Shown here piece after piece: positions 47,312 through 60,535 of a stretch of 64,000 nt of DNA. The stretch's first letter is position 1. The number at the start of each line of letters is the position of its first letter. Source of the DNA: Coniella vitis (Eukaryota; Ascomycota; Sordariomycetes; Diaporthales; Schizoparmaceae). Location: assembly GCA_011317545.1 (NCBI GenBank), contig WUJK01000010.1, positions 1,488,001 to 1,552,000 on the forward strand, read 5' to 3'. The notes under the pieces are model-generated. The model was given only the letters and a program-made list of their open reading frames with translations. It was not told the origin of the DNA and did no database searches. Both the position numbers and the translations under genes were made by a program.

Positions 47312-47755
47312 TTATTTTCCATGGTCGCCCAAGATGGAGTGCACGCTCTGGGCATTCTCGCCCATGCCCGAGATCTTGCCGCCGTTGCACGCAGGGTTGA
47401 ACTCGACGGTGGCCCACTCGCCCCAGCTCGCCTTGTTCTTGTCCCAGGCCGTCTGGGTGAGGTGGCAGCACGACGGGTCCACGTCCCTGAGCTCCACGAT
47501 GCCCTCGGCTTCCTTGCTCCAGTCCGCCTTCCAGTCTTTGTGCTCCTTCATGCACTTGAGGATGCCGCTGATGTCCTTGAGGCCCGGGAAAGCCTCGATG
47601 GCCTCGATCAGCCCAGCGCCAAAGTCGTCGCCGCCTCCGCCGCGGGTGGCGAGAACGGGCGTCTGCTCGGGCTGCGCCACGGGCTCAGCGGGCATGACAA
47701 AGGCCATGGTAGAGGTGGCGGCGACCAGGCCAGCGAAAATAGCCGAGAACTGCAT
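47312..47755 (-). CDS. Small secreted protein with four cysteines, 147 aa
   Basis: An intronless frame starting MQFSAIFAGLVAATSTMAFV at 47755. It has a clear signal peptide, followed by a short polar segment and GGGGDDFG. The mature region of about 125 residues contains four cysteines, in LKCMKEH, DPSCCHL and NPACNGG, enough for two disulphides. The region DWKADWSKEAEGIVELRDVD is acidic and helical-looking. A TATATA element lies about 65 bases upstream (near 47821). The size, secretion signal and cysteines fit the broad class of fungal small secreted proteins, some of which act on hosts or other microbes. No specific family is recognised, so an effector role is speculation. Confidence 0.75.
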   Translation of the reverse strand: MQFSAIFAGLVAATSTMAFVMPAEPVAQPEQTPVLATRGGGGDDFGAGLIEAIEAFPGLKDISGILKCMKEHKDWKADWSKEAEGIVELRDVDPSCCHLTQTAWDKNKASWGEWATVEFNPACNGGKISGMGENAQSVHSILGDHGK

Positions 47756-48810
47756 GTTAACGGGTGGCGATTGGATTGCTGTGAAGACAACGTGGAATGG
47801 TTAGACGACCGAAATGATTGGTATATATCCACGAGACGGGCAAGGAAATGACAGAGCTGGGCAGACTTACATTGTTTTAATCTCGTGGGTCTTGGAGTAG
47901 ATAGAGTAGAGTAGGCTTGCAAAAGGGGTATTGGCGTGGAGCTGTGTCAAAGTAGAATGCAGTAGAGAGTTGGCGAGCAAACTGATCTTGATGTCTCTTT
48001 CCCTGCTTGCTCTTCATCGAGGGATCCATCCCTTTTCTTTATACTTGAGCCTGCTCCTCGAACTCGAAATGGGAACGTTGCTCCTAAGCCCAAAGCATGG
48101 GGGGCCCAAAGAATCTTGCCGTCTTTGGATAGAGCCATTCGCGTCTGCCGCTCAGGGCGAAGCTATACCGAAGATCTAAACGCAGAGGGAAATATATCTA
48201 TCAAAGGTCTAGCGCAGAGCGGGAATCTATATAGAAGCATGTGAAGCGAAGAATTAGTCTCTCTTTCTAGGCCTTTCAAGCCTTTCAAGCCTCCGTGGTG
48301 TCCCTCTCTGGCATCTGCCAAATTTCGAGACCGAGGCGGACTAGTGCAGTAGTCTTTTCTTGGGCTGTACGAAACAGCAACACATGAAGGTCCCGGATGA
48401 GGTTGGGCAAGTCGACGAACAAGTCTAGCAGCCGCCCGCTAAAATAAACGTACCTTCTCCGTCGAAGCAAACAAAATAAGGATGGAAATGGATGCCAGAT
48501 TTTGAGCGCTACCATGTATATCATCCGACTTTTGTATCCGTTTTAGGAATAATTCAACGCTGCCGGCCAGGGCAGCTCAAGCATTTTGCGGTCAACTGCA
48601 TGACCTCCGCCAACTATACAACCAGATCAAAAGTCTGTTTGCAGGGCACATTGTGATTCAGCATTGTAAAAATATCTCGACTCGGCTAATAAGACTCTAA
48701 TAGTTACATACTACCTGACCAAGGATCTTCTCAAACATCTCCAAGTGCGGCCAATGAAACATGACCAACAAGCCTCCACCAATCAACACATCTCTCAGAC
48801 TATGCGTCAC
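47756..48810. other. Intergenic, no gene recognised
   Basis: Promoter side of the 47312 gene and the 3' flank of the giant DUF3638 gene. It contains a short CTTTCAAGC repeat near 48273-48291 and no coding region that I can support. Confidence 0.5.
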
Positions 48811-51800
48811 TCAACTGCGTACCCAATCCTTAATCACGGTAGCCATTTTCCCAACGGCATCTCCAAGATTGTTAGCAACGACGTGCTTGCCATCGCCCTG
48901 GTCAGAATCTTCTTCCCCGCCTTCCCAAGAGATCGCAGTTCCACCTTCGTCCTCTGACCAGAATCCGTTCTCATCCTCGTCGTCTTCATCCGGATTATCA
49001 GTCTGCGAACTGCTTCTACCCACTTGCGTCTCTGCTTTGGAGTTCACAGAACACGATGGATCGGCGAAGAAGGGATGATTCTCTGGCAGCGGACGGCCCG
49101 AAAGAATGTAGCCCATGGGTGTTTGCGTGATGTCCTGCACCTGCCGTCTAAGGGCCAGCCACTCCTGTAGGAAGGCTACTGGGTTGGGCGTAAAGGCGCA
49201 CTCAGCACTTTGGCTTGGCTCGAAGCCTTGCCACGGGATGCCCAAGTACCGCGCGATTGCGGAACACTCGCCATATGGGACATACAAGCGACCAGCAAAG
49301 AAGCCAAGCTCAAGCTTAAACCAAACAGGAAATTCGTAGTCTTTGGGGAGAGCTGGCATGGTGTAGAACTTGAAGTCGTCAAAGTGCTTCATGGATCTTG
49401 TGACGGGTGCAGAGAATGTGAGGAGATGGATAGGAGACGTAGAGCCGGCGAGACGAATATTGCTGATTAGAAGTTCTGCCTCCTCTGGGATGATGACCAT
49501 TGCTGTCTCGCTCGTGGGATTCCAGAGGATCCACCTCACAGGTCGCTACACCTTCTGTCAGTCGACGAAGCACAAGTTGTAAGGATGTGTGCAATGAAGG
49601 GTTACATACCAGGAAACCATCAGTAGATTTTACCGCTCTTGTCACTTTAACCGCCTTTGAAAATTCCTCTGAGCAGTACAGTCGCGATCCAGTGCCCTTG
49701 ACCTGAAATTTGTGTCCAATGGCCGTGCCCTTGATCGAGTCAAAGAGATGCATGTACCCAGCCGCATCGGCGAGTTTTCCAGTCTTGACAAAGCCTTCCA
49801 GCACTTTGCTTAAGCCTGGGAAATCGAGCGGCGCGTACTTCACAGGCTTCGCAACTTGCCTGACCTCCTCCACCTGATGCTCCACCTGGCGCTCCCGCTC
49901 AACCTCTTCAAGCGCTGCATTATGCATGCCATGGCTGTTGAGCTTGCCTTTCATGGTGCTTTGCTGCTCCGCGAGCTGGTGCATAAAACTCTTGAAACAA
50001 TCAAGCTTCACGTCGTCCTGCGAAATCTTTGTCGCTCCATCTTTGGACGAGCCATACTGCTGCTCCAGTGTCTGGCTCTCCTGGGTCTGAATTACGTCAA
50101 ACAGCTTGGACTGCTGGTTGGCATCCTCGAGGAATCGTGGATTGGCCCACTGCGTATCGAGGCGTCGACAGAAGTCAGCGCCATGGGCGATATGCAAATC
50201 CTGTAGCTGTTCGTTGTTGCGACATGTCATTTCAAGCAGCCACCGCACCACGTGGCCCGAGTGGACAGTGTTTGTGGACGAAATGTTGCATACGTCTCTG
50301 ATGCTGGCATCAACCTCTGGAGGACCGAAAAAGACAACGGACTGTGTTAATGCCAGTTCACGAAGTCGCATTGCACCTTGATAATACGTTAATAATCAAC
50401 ATCAGAAGTGCATGGCGATCCACACATCCATGAAATATTGCCCTGTCATTGTATCTGAGGAGAAGCTTACCTTGAACTGTGTGATCTTTGGTCTGAGACA
50501 GGGCGAGCGTCAATGCAGCTGTGCAGTTGTGAGGCAGCTTCAGGTCAACACCTCTGCAGTGGGCCTCGTCAAAAAAGACAAGGACGTCGTTCGTGATATT
50601 ATCTGCCCAGGGAGTCGCAACAAGAGGCATCACCTGGTTCCATTTGGCGCCATTTTTGGATAGCACCGAAGCGCGGTTCTGATCGAAGAAGACGGCTGCC
50701 CTGGCTACCGGGTCGATTTCTAGCCACGCCTTGGCCAAAGCTTGATTCGTCATCTCCAAAACGTAAGCACCAGTGTCGATGAGAACCCTAATTCCCTTTC
50801 GTTTCAGCGTGCCCAGCAGCTCGACCTCACTTAAGCGCTGGCCTCTGGAGGCGGCGAGTTCGTAATGGCGATTGCGGGGCTGAAGGAGGTACGTCAAAAC
50901 CTCTGCATTGGTTTGCACGAGGGACGGCAAATCATCCTGAGCAATCGTCAATGGGAGCAGCGACTTGTTGTCATTAGTACCACTGAATCCCGTCGTTCTG
51001 GCCCTTGACGGTTTGCCTGAATCGACCTTGGGGTATAGTGGAATATCCCATCTGTATCGAAGTGACCGTTAGCGAGTGTCGAGATACAGCACACCAGTAC
51101 GCATGCCTTGGTGTTGCTCTGGGCCATTGTTTCAACAGGCGCGAACGGGGTTAGATGAGGACTTACGAGGACGCAGACAGCTTAATACTGAAGGCTTTGG
51201 CATGAACAGGAAACACAGAGGTGTTCAAGTAATAGAAGCAGACGTTGCTGTCGAGACGTAGGTGCCGGTGCAACTCTTCAACCTGCCCCGCGTCGTCGGT
51301 GTTGATTGCGGACGCGTGTCTATACTGCTCAGGAAGTGCTGCGTTGCCAGAGATGAAGCGGTCATATTCCACGGCTGGATCATCAGATGCTAGAACGCGT
51401 GCAAGTGCTTGTCGAAATTGAGCCAAGGACACTCCGCCATATAGGTAGCTGAGAATTGTCAAGATAATGGACACATCAGGATGGCCAAACTCTGCCGAAT
51501 CGCTGGGCAATCCTTTTTCGTTGCAACCAGTAAGAACAAATTCACACATACATATATATGAAGGGTATCAACACATACCTTTGGCTTCGTAGGGAACGGC
51601 AATGGGCTCTCTAGTAGGATGAAGACCGTACTGTACGCCCCACCTCTTCTTCAGGCAAAGGACCAAAATGCGACTCAGAAGCAAACCCCGCAAGAGGAGA
51701 ACAGTTTTGCGAGTCGACTCCTTTTCGGCAAAGCTCTCGAGAAAGTCGGGTGAGAATTTTCGCTCAACCTTGTCGTAGTTTGGTTCCGTCAACATCCGGC

Positions 51801-54800
51801 GCATTTTGTTGCGGAAGTTTTCCACAAGCTGAGGCGAGGAGAGGACTGCTTGCGACGGACGCAGAAGTGGTGTGCGGCCCATACAAATATCATCAACAAG
51901 CAGCCGGTTTAGTTCGTCTTCTGCCTCAAGTTGGAGGAAGTGTGCTATGGAAAAACCTGCCGAGTCAACCGCACCAGAGACAGTCGAGGGTGCAGAGTTA
52001 GAACTCAGCCAGGAAATCTCCAAGCCTCGTGGAAAGCTGGTCCGCACAGTCGGTAAATGTGCCGCGACGAGCAGAAGCAGTGACTCGGCGACTTCCCACC
52101 GCTGAGGAGCGCCGTCGACATGGATACGGGGGCCGCTCGGATAGACAAGTTGTGTCTTGACGCCAAGAGTCAGATCACTCTCGTCAATAATGTCCCGGCA
52201 TTCTTCCGTCAATTGCTCAGAGAATTTGATCATCTGAGATGCTTCAACCTTTTCGCCGTCCACGAGCCGCTGAAGCGAGCTCAAACGGTGCGACAGGACG
52301 GCATCTGGGGTTGTGAGGATGAGACCAGAATTCTTGCGTATCTCGGTGTGCAGTTCATCGTAAAGTTTGATCATGGCCTTGGTGGTCGTCGTCCGCCGAG
52401 AATATGGAACATGTCGCATCTCGCGTCCAACCAAGCCACCGATGCGCGATTGAATGACTTGAGCCGTAGAGAGGATCAGGGCCTTCGGGCAAATCAACCT
52501 GACGAGCTTGGACTGATCTGCCAGGCTAGCGATAGCAAGAGGAACAATGCAACTTGTCTTGCCTATTCGCGGCACGATTCTTTTGTCAGTTGCTACTGAG
52601 CCCAAATATTGGAAGACAGCCCGTTATAGATAGGTAGCTTTCCACAATACGGGTGTCTGGGAGGGATTGGCTTACCTTGTCCCATGTTCAACTGCAAAAC
52701 CGAATTAGCGTTGCTCCCTGGACAGATGATTTGGCGGGCAACCTCGATCTGCCTGGGTCGGATGAGTATATCTGCTTCGATCTCCATCAGCAACCAGTCA
52801 GTCTGCTCCGTCGGATCCCAATTCTCGTGACCAATGTTGCTGAGCAAGTCGTTTAGCTTGTTCCACTCGGCCTTCAGTATTGCATGCCTCATTCTGCCGA
52901 GCCACTGCTTCAAAGTGATCGTGACTGCATAGTGGACCAGGCGGTCTTTTACATATGGCCCGTAATTGACTTTCGCCGAGGATCGAAGGTGCTCGAGTAG
53001 CGTTGCTGTGTCAACACCAGGCCAAAGATTCGCAGCACGTAGCCACTGAAAGCGACCATCTCCACCCGCAAGGCTAGCGACTATGTGCTTTCGCTGCTCC
53101 TCCAAGTCGGCCTGCACCCGTCTCATCTGCTCTGCGAAGTAGTTGGCATCCCGATAACCTAGACGCAAGGTTCGCGTGCCTGCCTGCTTGTCGTTATAAG
53201 AGGAGTTCATCGCGCTCAGACTTGCCGCCAAGTCTCTTCCATAGCGTTGGCGCAGTGGATTAGCCGACTGGACAAAGTGCTGCAGAATGCCCTTTAATTC
53301 GCCCGACTCGCTGTTGAATCTGGTCAAAGCCCTGCCTGATCTATCATTTTCTTGAATCAGATCGAGCGCCGATAAACCAGAGTGTGGTCCGACATCCGGC
53401 ATCGTCGAATACTCGAGCAGGTCTTTCATGTATGGAATAGCAGATGCATGATTCGACACAAATTTGAAATATTGGGAATGGGGACGCTTTGCCTCAAAGT
53501 TGTCGACTTGATTCCGAGCTGCTTTCTTCTGCCTGGCTCTGCTTTAGGTATCCTTTCAAAGCCTCTGTGACGCTCTGAAGGTACTGACAGAACTCCCAAT
53601 TGGCGTAAAGCTTCGTCCAAGTTGGGAGGATGGCTTCGAGAGCCGCCTCCGCCGGCAAGCGTGTAAGCACAGGTGCCGATTCGGTGATTGTCGGTGCCCT
53701 CTGGGGCCACTGTTGGCAAAAGTACTCGCTCAAAAGGTTGCAATCGGACTTATACTGCCTCATGTAAGTCTCGCGCCGTTTGTCAAAGCCTGGACATGTT
53801 TGCAGCATGAGCTGCTCCAGCACTGAGACTTGGGGTTCTTCCATCCACCGGAAGCCATAGTAGCTTGGATGATCTGGTGGCGTGATGGCCCTGACCGAGT
53901 CTGCTCGTCCAAATGCAACAAGAAGGCGTATCAGGTGCATCTCTTTGTCATCTGGCCCATCAAAGGCCAGAATGGCGAGACGAATCGCAAAGTGGAAATA
54001 GTCTTCTGTACTCGAGTTCCAGCCACATTCAATGAGCGCGCCGAATTGCTCAATCACGGGTTCTCTAGAGATTTTGTTGTGCCCATCCTTTGTGGCTGCC
54101 TGTGGGAGGCAGAAGTCAGTAAACATGGTCTAAGACGGCCCAGTGTAACCCCCATAACTGTAAGGGATATGTGGAGATGCTTTACTGGGAAGAGCCTTCC
54201 GAGATCGAGTGCGATCCCCATAGAGCACTGATTCTCTAGATACGGCATAGGACTGCACTTACTGGAAACCCTCCAACATCCTTTCCATGTAGTATGTCTC
54301 GGAAACCAGGTCCGGGCGCAATGCGGAGGTTTTGATCAAATAACATTCTTGTGATCTCGACAACACTGCGAGCATGGCAACGAATTGCGTTACTCTGATC
54401 TCTTGACTGGTACTCGATATCCCGCGTTTCTCGAGCAGTGTGCATGGTAGCCGGCTCAAAGGGACGCCGCCGCGCAATTCCACGTAGCCTCAAAGAGCCA
54501 GGAGGATCAAAGGTATCTTTTTCGTGGTTGAAACATCCAAAGAATGCCTCCAGACGCTTGGACTTGTTCATCAGACGCTCAGCCAACACTGCAAGGCGAT
54601 CATGTTGCGTTACGTTCGACAAGTGCTGTTGATACTCGACTTTTTGCAAACGTCTCTTGTCCTTGGGATAGTACTCCCGGCGTGGAGACAGGTTGGCCAA
54701 ATGTTCCAATCGAATGATGGGCTGGCCTACAGGCCTCCACGGTTGGGCCATGCCCGATTCGAGAACGCGAACCGACTCTTCGATTCCACTTCGGCCAGTA

Positions 54801-57800
54801 AGGGGGTCAGGCAACGGCCAAGACGTCACGGCATGGAAATATGCCTTCATATAGACCAGCAACGGCTCCGGCGCACATACAAGTCGACCAACTGTCTCAT
54901 CAATGTCGTAGCGCAGATATGCGCATTTTCCGACAGACTCAACGAGGACCTCCACATGGGCGCCCGCAATTCTCATCCTCGGGTGGCCATCGGGGACCAA
55001 AAGACTGCGCTTCATCTCATTCGAAACATCTCTGAGGACAAGTTTGCTTTCCAAGCCGTAAAAGGTCCCAGCGTCTTGCGAGGGGTCGACAATCATCTTG
55101 AGTTTTGGCTCTTCAAGGAGAGCGCTATCGTTGACGCGGAAATAGAGTTCAAAGCGAGACAATTCAACAATAAGGCCGGGGCCGTAGACTGGTTGGTGGA
55201 TAAAGATTCGCTCAGGCCGTTCGAAGCCCTTGAATATGCTGCCGATTTGTTGCGCAATGGGAGAAAAAGGGTCGATCAGGCGCTGGGGTCTTTCTGTGCC
55301 CCGTTGAGCCTTTCGGGAATGTAAATCAATCTTCCAGTCAAGTACTCGAGTGCGCCAAATATGCGGTCGACGTCGAATATGGAGGCTTTTGGTCTGAAGA
55401 TCCACGAAGTGTACGCAGCCTTCAATCAGGTCGAGCGGGAGGTCGTAAGCTCCTTCACGAATGAAGGTGTGTGGAGGAACAAATTCCATTATGCGGTCGC
55501 GAGTGACGGTTCTGATGATCACATCGTTCCCACTGGTACCAAAGTAGACTTGGGTACCTTCAATAGAAGTAGCAAGGCGGTGCGACATGCCATAGTAACT
55601 GCACTCGTATGTGAACAGGTACGCATCGCCAAAGAGTGACTTGATGGCGGGCGATTCGCGTATCGACTCTGGGAGTCGGCCAACTGGCTTGCCATCCACC
55701 AACAAGTATCCCTCGACAAAATTGAAGTGTACAACCTGAGCAATGTCGCCGAATTTGGGCGTGGGTGTAGTGATGCGACAGCCAACCCAATTCTCAGCAG
55801 CATCGAACCATTTAGAGAATTCGGTCTGACTCCGGTCCGCACTGTCATTCTCCTCGCTGAATGTGCCCCAGTGCTTGGAGATTGCTTGATTCACAGCCAC
55901 TGGGGACTCTGCGATGGAGGCTTTGATCTGTTGGCGAATAGCCCAGGCCATCTTGGTGTCGCGTACGAGCAGGGCTTTGAGCAAAGAGTCACTCTCTAGT
56001 ATAGCTTCTGTGACCATGAACTCTTGCAGAGCTATGCTAGCTTGGCAGTAGCTAGACAAGTCTTCTGCATTGAAGTTGGACGATGTCAAAGCAAATGTTC
56101 GCCGCGCGAGTATGGACGCCCTGAAGCCATATTTTGTGATTCTTAGGTTAGTGTCTGCATCTCTTGCCATTTTTAGCTCCTCGCGAAGGCGGACCACCCA
56201 TTGCAACGTAGCAGTACGGACTGTTTTGACCAAAGACAAGGCGGCAAATTGTATTGCTTTGTGCGCTGCTGACTTTGCAGCTTGTTCGTCTGCAGACAGA
56301 GCAGATGTCCACCGCTGGGAAAAGCAGCATAGACGCTCGATCAGAGTGAGCAGGAATTCCATCGCGTTCGCCTCGCGAAAATTGCTCCATATAGTCATAA
56401 GTCGTTTCTCGATTTGCTGAATCAAACGCTGACAGAAGTTCTTGTCTGCAAACACGGCATAGGCGTCGCGGAACTTGTGGCCTTGAGTCGATGGACCCGT
56501 CTGTAGTGCCAGCTCTGACAAAAAACGTGTAGTTTCTCCGTTGCTGAAGTTGAGGTTGGATGAGCCCAATTCGGTCAAAATGGTGGTCCACCTCTGTGAA
56601 GGGCCGAAGAGCAGAGTTTGGCAGGCAGAGAATTCGTGAAGGCCCGCTTGCGGTGGGCAACAGTTCTGGTTCGCCATTACTTGGTAGGATGTTGGGCTTT
56701 TGGCCACAACAGGAGGGTGTGGTGGGATTGGCAGAATATCCTTCAAAACTTGAGGTATGTAAACTCCACAGTGGTGCTGAAGTGTCAACATATCCTGGTC
56801 GATGTCCTTGACCCAAAGTTTGGAAGTAGAGTCAAAGAGGTTGAACCGTGGGCCGAATGGAAGCAGGACATCGCCAATCGAGTTTTTCGAGACCTTGATT
56901 GCCTTGTAGTGAGTCTGCGAAAAAGCCTTGGTGCCGCTTGCAAGAGAAATGCCTTTCGAGATCACGAATCTGGTGAACGGACGAAGCTGTTTGAAGTCGA
57001 CCAGCTCCAACATGGGCTTCACTGGCTCCATCTTGGTGGGCCAAGCGAGCTTCATGAGGCTGAAAGTTGCGTTGCGATATGCTTGAAAGATGGGCGGTAC
57101 ACAGAGCTCAAACACTGCATTGGCTTTGTCGACGCGGTTGTCGGGAAGGTATTCCTCAAAGATGTCAATCTCGAGACGGTTCGCCTTTCTCCACAGGAAA
57201 CACTTGGTACATTTCTTGATGTTTTTGGTTGAGTCACCGTTTTCATAGCATAGACACGTGTGGTTGCTTCTCTGTGTAGTCAGGGCCTGGTATTCACCGT
57301 GGATTTCGCGCCACTGGGCTTGCTTCTCGTCTTTGGCTACTTTGGCACTTTCTTGGATGCGAGACTGGTATGCCTGTAGATCAGTCGACTGCATCAAGTA
57401 CTGATTGCCGAACGAGTCTTTGGTACCGAATGTTGAGAATATATCGGGACGAGCACCCTGGGCGATTCTCTTTTGCAAGTACTGTTGGATGTCCCGAACC
57501 TTGAACAAATCCTCTATATTTGCAAGTTGGAGAACTTCGAGCAAGGTTGGATTGAATACAGGTGAATATTCAGCGAGCAAGGGAATGCCACGGATTGCCA
57601 AGCCATCCAACTCTATCCACAATCGGAAAAGGTTCAAGAGGAAAATGCTCTTCTGCTCTGGAATAGCATCATAGGCATTTGTGGCCTGAGCAATATAGTC
57701 GTCGATCTGCTCAGCGAGAAATTTGCACTGGTCCCTGATATTCTTGCTGGCAAAATCGGTAGCCTTGTGATCGTCGATGAACCTAGCCAATTTATAGTAT

Positions 57801-59234
57801 AAGTATATGAAGTACAAGCACGCGAATTTCTGTTTGTAGCTTACGCATTGATGCTTTGCTCATTGTCTGCCAATTCGAAATATCTCTTGGTGAAGCTCTG
57901 AACCCGCTTGATACGTTCATCATCGAGACGGAGAAGGTTGCTTGATTTCTTTGTAGCCGTATTGACGGCGCGGAATTGCAGAATCCTGTCGAGGTGGGCT
58001 CTGCTGGATGGAAGCGTGAGTTGCGTGTCTTGCTCGGGAGCGCGTCGCATTAGCTTCGGAACAGCGCGAGTCGTCCTAACCTGGACCTTCTTCCACACAA
58101 GGTCCAGGCTCTTGGAGGCGCTGCTGATGATGTCCTCGCACCACTTGTCAGTGCAGGCGAAGAGCTTGTTGCACGCAGCACTCGTAGTCTCTGAAGGAGA
58201 CTTCCTCTCCAACTCGAGTTTGGCGAGCCCTCGACACAGCTTGGCTCGTAGCAGGAGGCTGAGGTCAGGTTTGAGTTTGGGAACACACTGCTGCAACAGC
58301 TGGGCTAGAAGAATTGCTTTGACAAATTTGTAGCACACCCGACCCTCGTCTTCACCGAGACTGAGGTAGAGAATCCGTTGGACGGCAACGCGCAAGACGA
58401 GCCAGAAAGGATGGCGCCTCCATGGAAGGGAAGTGCTGTCGAGGCTGACATCGTCGCGGATGCGCTTTCGAAGCAGTGGCGCCTGAAAGGGGGTGCCAAT
58501 AGTCTCGAGGAAGGGGATGAGCATCTGGGTGATGAGGGCAGGGTTGGAGGTGTCGCGCTCCTCGGTGACTTGGGTATTGGCCTTGCGGGACTTGGCGGCG
58601 AGGCGGCTGAAGGTTTCGATGCTGGCCATCTCAAGAAAGTTGGCAAGTGACTCCTGAAAGTCGGTGCCGCGGAAGGTGGCCAAGGGAATGCGGGTGGCCT
58701 GGCTGGGGAAAGTGCAAAGCAGAGCATCTTGGGCAGCTAGCACCTGCTCAGACTCGGGCGACGCTTCAAACGCTTCGAAGACGACACTGGAGCTATTCTC
58801 GTCCTCCTCCCTGCAGCGCAACCAGTACTCGTCAGCTTTTTTCTTTTGTTCACGTCATGGTTGCGGGGAACAAATCAGACTTACGACGCCTCGTAGCGGA
58901 TAATGAGAGCCGCATTCTGGGCCACCACGTGCAGCACCAGTGGCTGCTGCTTGATTTGGCCAAAGGCAGCAACAAGCGAAGCACGGTCAAGACGGCCACG
59001 GTTCAGATCGCGACAGACTCGGAGCGTCTCCTTGAGCATGGATAGCGTTTCGTGATGAGCTCCTTGAACCAGGTGTTCCAGAGTCACAAGACTCTTCTCG
59101 ACGCAGGCAATGAGCTGGTGTGGCAGATCTTCATGACTATCATCCTGTGCACCCGGCAGCCTGGGAGGCAGGACGAGATGGTTGAACAGCGTTTCCAGCT
59201 CAGACACGGCATTCTGCGAAGACGATCGCGCCAT
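48811..59234 (-). CDS. Giant DUF6606/DUF3638/DUF3645 protein (ubiquitinyl-hydrolase-like annotation group)
   Basis: About 3,200 residues in at least ten exons: 59234-58885, 58810-57845, 57782-54263, 54089 to about 53500, about 53540-52676, 52562-51579, 51512-51167, 51051-50471, 50376-49610 and 49545-48811. Apart from the exon 4/5 junction, every join keeps the frame. The N-terminus (LETLFNHLVLPPRLPGA) and the overall layout fit the fungal family often labelled ubiquitinyl hydrolase. I see no classical deubiquitinase catalytic set. In order there are a Walker-A-like LQLNMGQGKTS across the exon 5/6 intron, LILTTPDAVLSHRL (52294-52317 region), DIIDESDLTLG (52174-52185), LIDTGAYVLEMTN, FFDEAHCRGVDLKLP (about 50530-50576) and MRLRELALTQSVVFFGPPEV. 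This order suggests a divergent helicase/SecA-like ATPase (inference). The C-terminus is acidic. Exons 4 and 5 are in different frames; see the findings. Confidence 0.88.
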
Positions 59235-60522
59235 GGCGCACCGCTGACTCGAGATTTGTGGGAAGACTGTACAATGATGGGTTCGAAGAGAACTGCGAGA
59301 CACAATAGTAAGAGGTGGGATAGGAGAGGAAAAGCTCGCAAAGGGTGTTGAGCCAGAAGGAAAGATGGGTGGTGGGAGAGGACGAGGTTTCCGTCACGTA
59401 GGGGGCCTTCGCGTGTTTTTTGAAAGGTAAACAGATGGCAAAGGCAAAAACAAACGAACAATATTCTGTCTGTGCAAACGGTCACAAAAAGAACATCGGC
59501 GTCAATGCCAACACCAGGCTGCAGGCTGCCTCTTTATTTCTTGCTTCTTCGTCGTTCCAGTCTGCAATTATTACACGTATGGACTCCCGCACAGGCCCCT
59601 TGACCAAAAGCATTCACGACTCTTGCTGTTGGAAGAATAGCCAAGTTCAAAAGGCTGGGTGCAAGCGAACGACGTGATGTGATGGTGGCCTCTTGCATAC
59701 CGAGACATGTAGAAGCAGCACTGAAACCGAGGGAAAAAGAAAGGTTTCTATCAGCTGTTTGACAATGAATGAGATAATAGATCTCCCCCAAGTTCCTTTG
59801 TGCATTTGATGATAAGATGTATGCCTCAGCATTTAATCCAGGAAGGGAACATCAGTCGGGATCAGCATGTACGCAAGACTCACAGCTGTAAATGTTTGAG
59901 TCTCCTCAAGGGCTCTAGCAGCGAAGGAGTAAGCAAAGAGATACTAGACAAGTTGTTGGTGCATGGACTCTCAGAAGATGTCAAAGGGTTACAGCCTGAA
60001 TCTATTCCAGGAAATTTCTGAAGAACGATGCAGGAGGCCCGCGTAAGGCATGATAACCAGGAATAAGGAATAAGGATACGTGTCAATAGTGTCGCTGTGA
60101 ACAACGACGTTTTCGTCCTAGCCTATCAAACCGATAGCAGAAACCTTTCACAGCAGTTGAGATCAGAATCAGGGGAAGAAAAAAACCTGGATAAACCATT
60201 GAATTAAGTGCAGAGCATACAAACCTTGGACACAACAACTTGGCGGGCAATATATGCATTACCCAACGTGCTCGGAATCGAACAGAGCCTCTCTCTCTCA
60301 GTACTGCTCGTACATGGTGGCTTTCACAGGTGCTCATTTCAAGCTGTCCAGACCTAGTGTCAGTGGGTGGCAAACACAGGACTTGGAGATAGATATGTGT
60401 CCAAAGTACAACTTTCGATGAGTGTTTAATTCTGTGAATCAGATAGAATTGTAGTAAAAATGAGTGTGTTCTGTCGAAATTGAAGTCGCACTGCCTACAG
60501 GGTATACTATACTGAGCGAGTA

Positions 60523-60535
60523 TAACCCTAACCCT
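60523..60535. repeat. Interstitial telomere-like motif (two units)
   Basis: TAACCCTAACCCT, the same motif as at 20359-20371 in the same orientation, followed by a CT-rich stretch. It lies between the divergent giant gene and the endoglucanase gene. Confidence 0.4.

Noticed and set aside
60265..60300. tRNA T-arm-like sequence on the minus strand (GTTCGATTCC with partly paired flanks)
   Set aside because: The T stem has a mismatch, and no matching acceptor stem, D arm or anticodon arm is found within 150 bases upstream on that strand.
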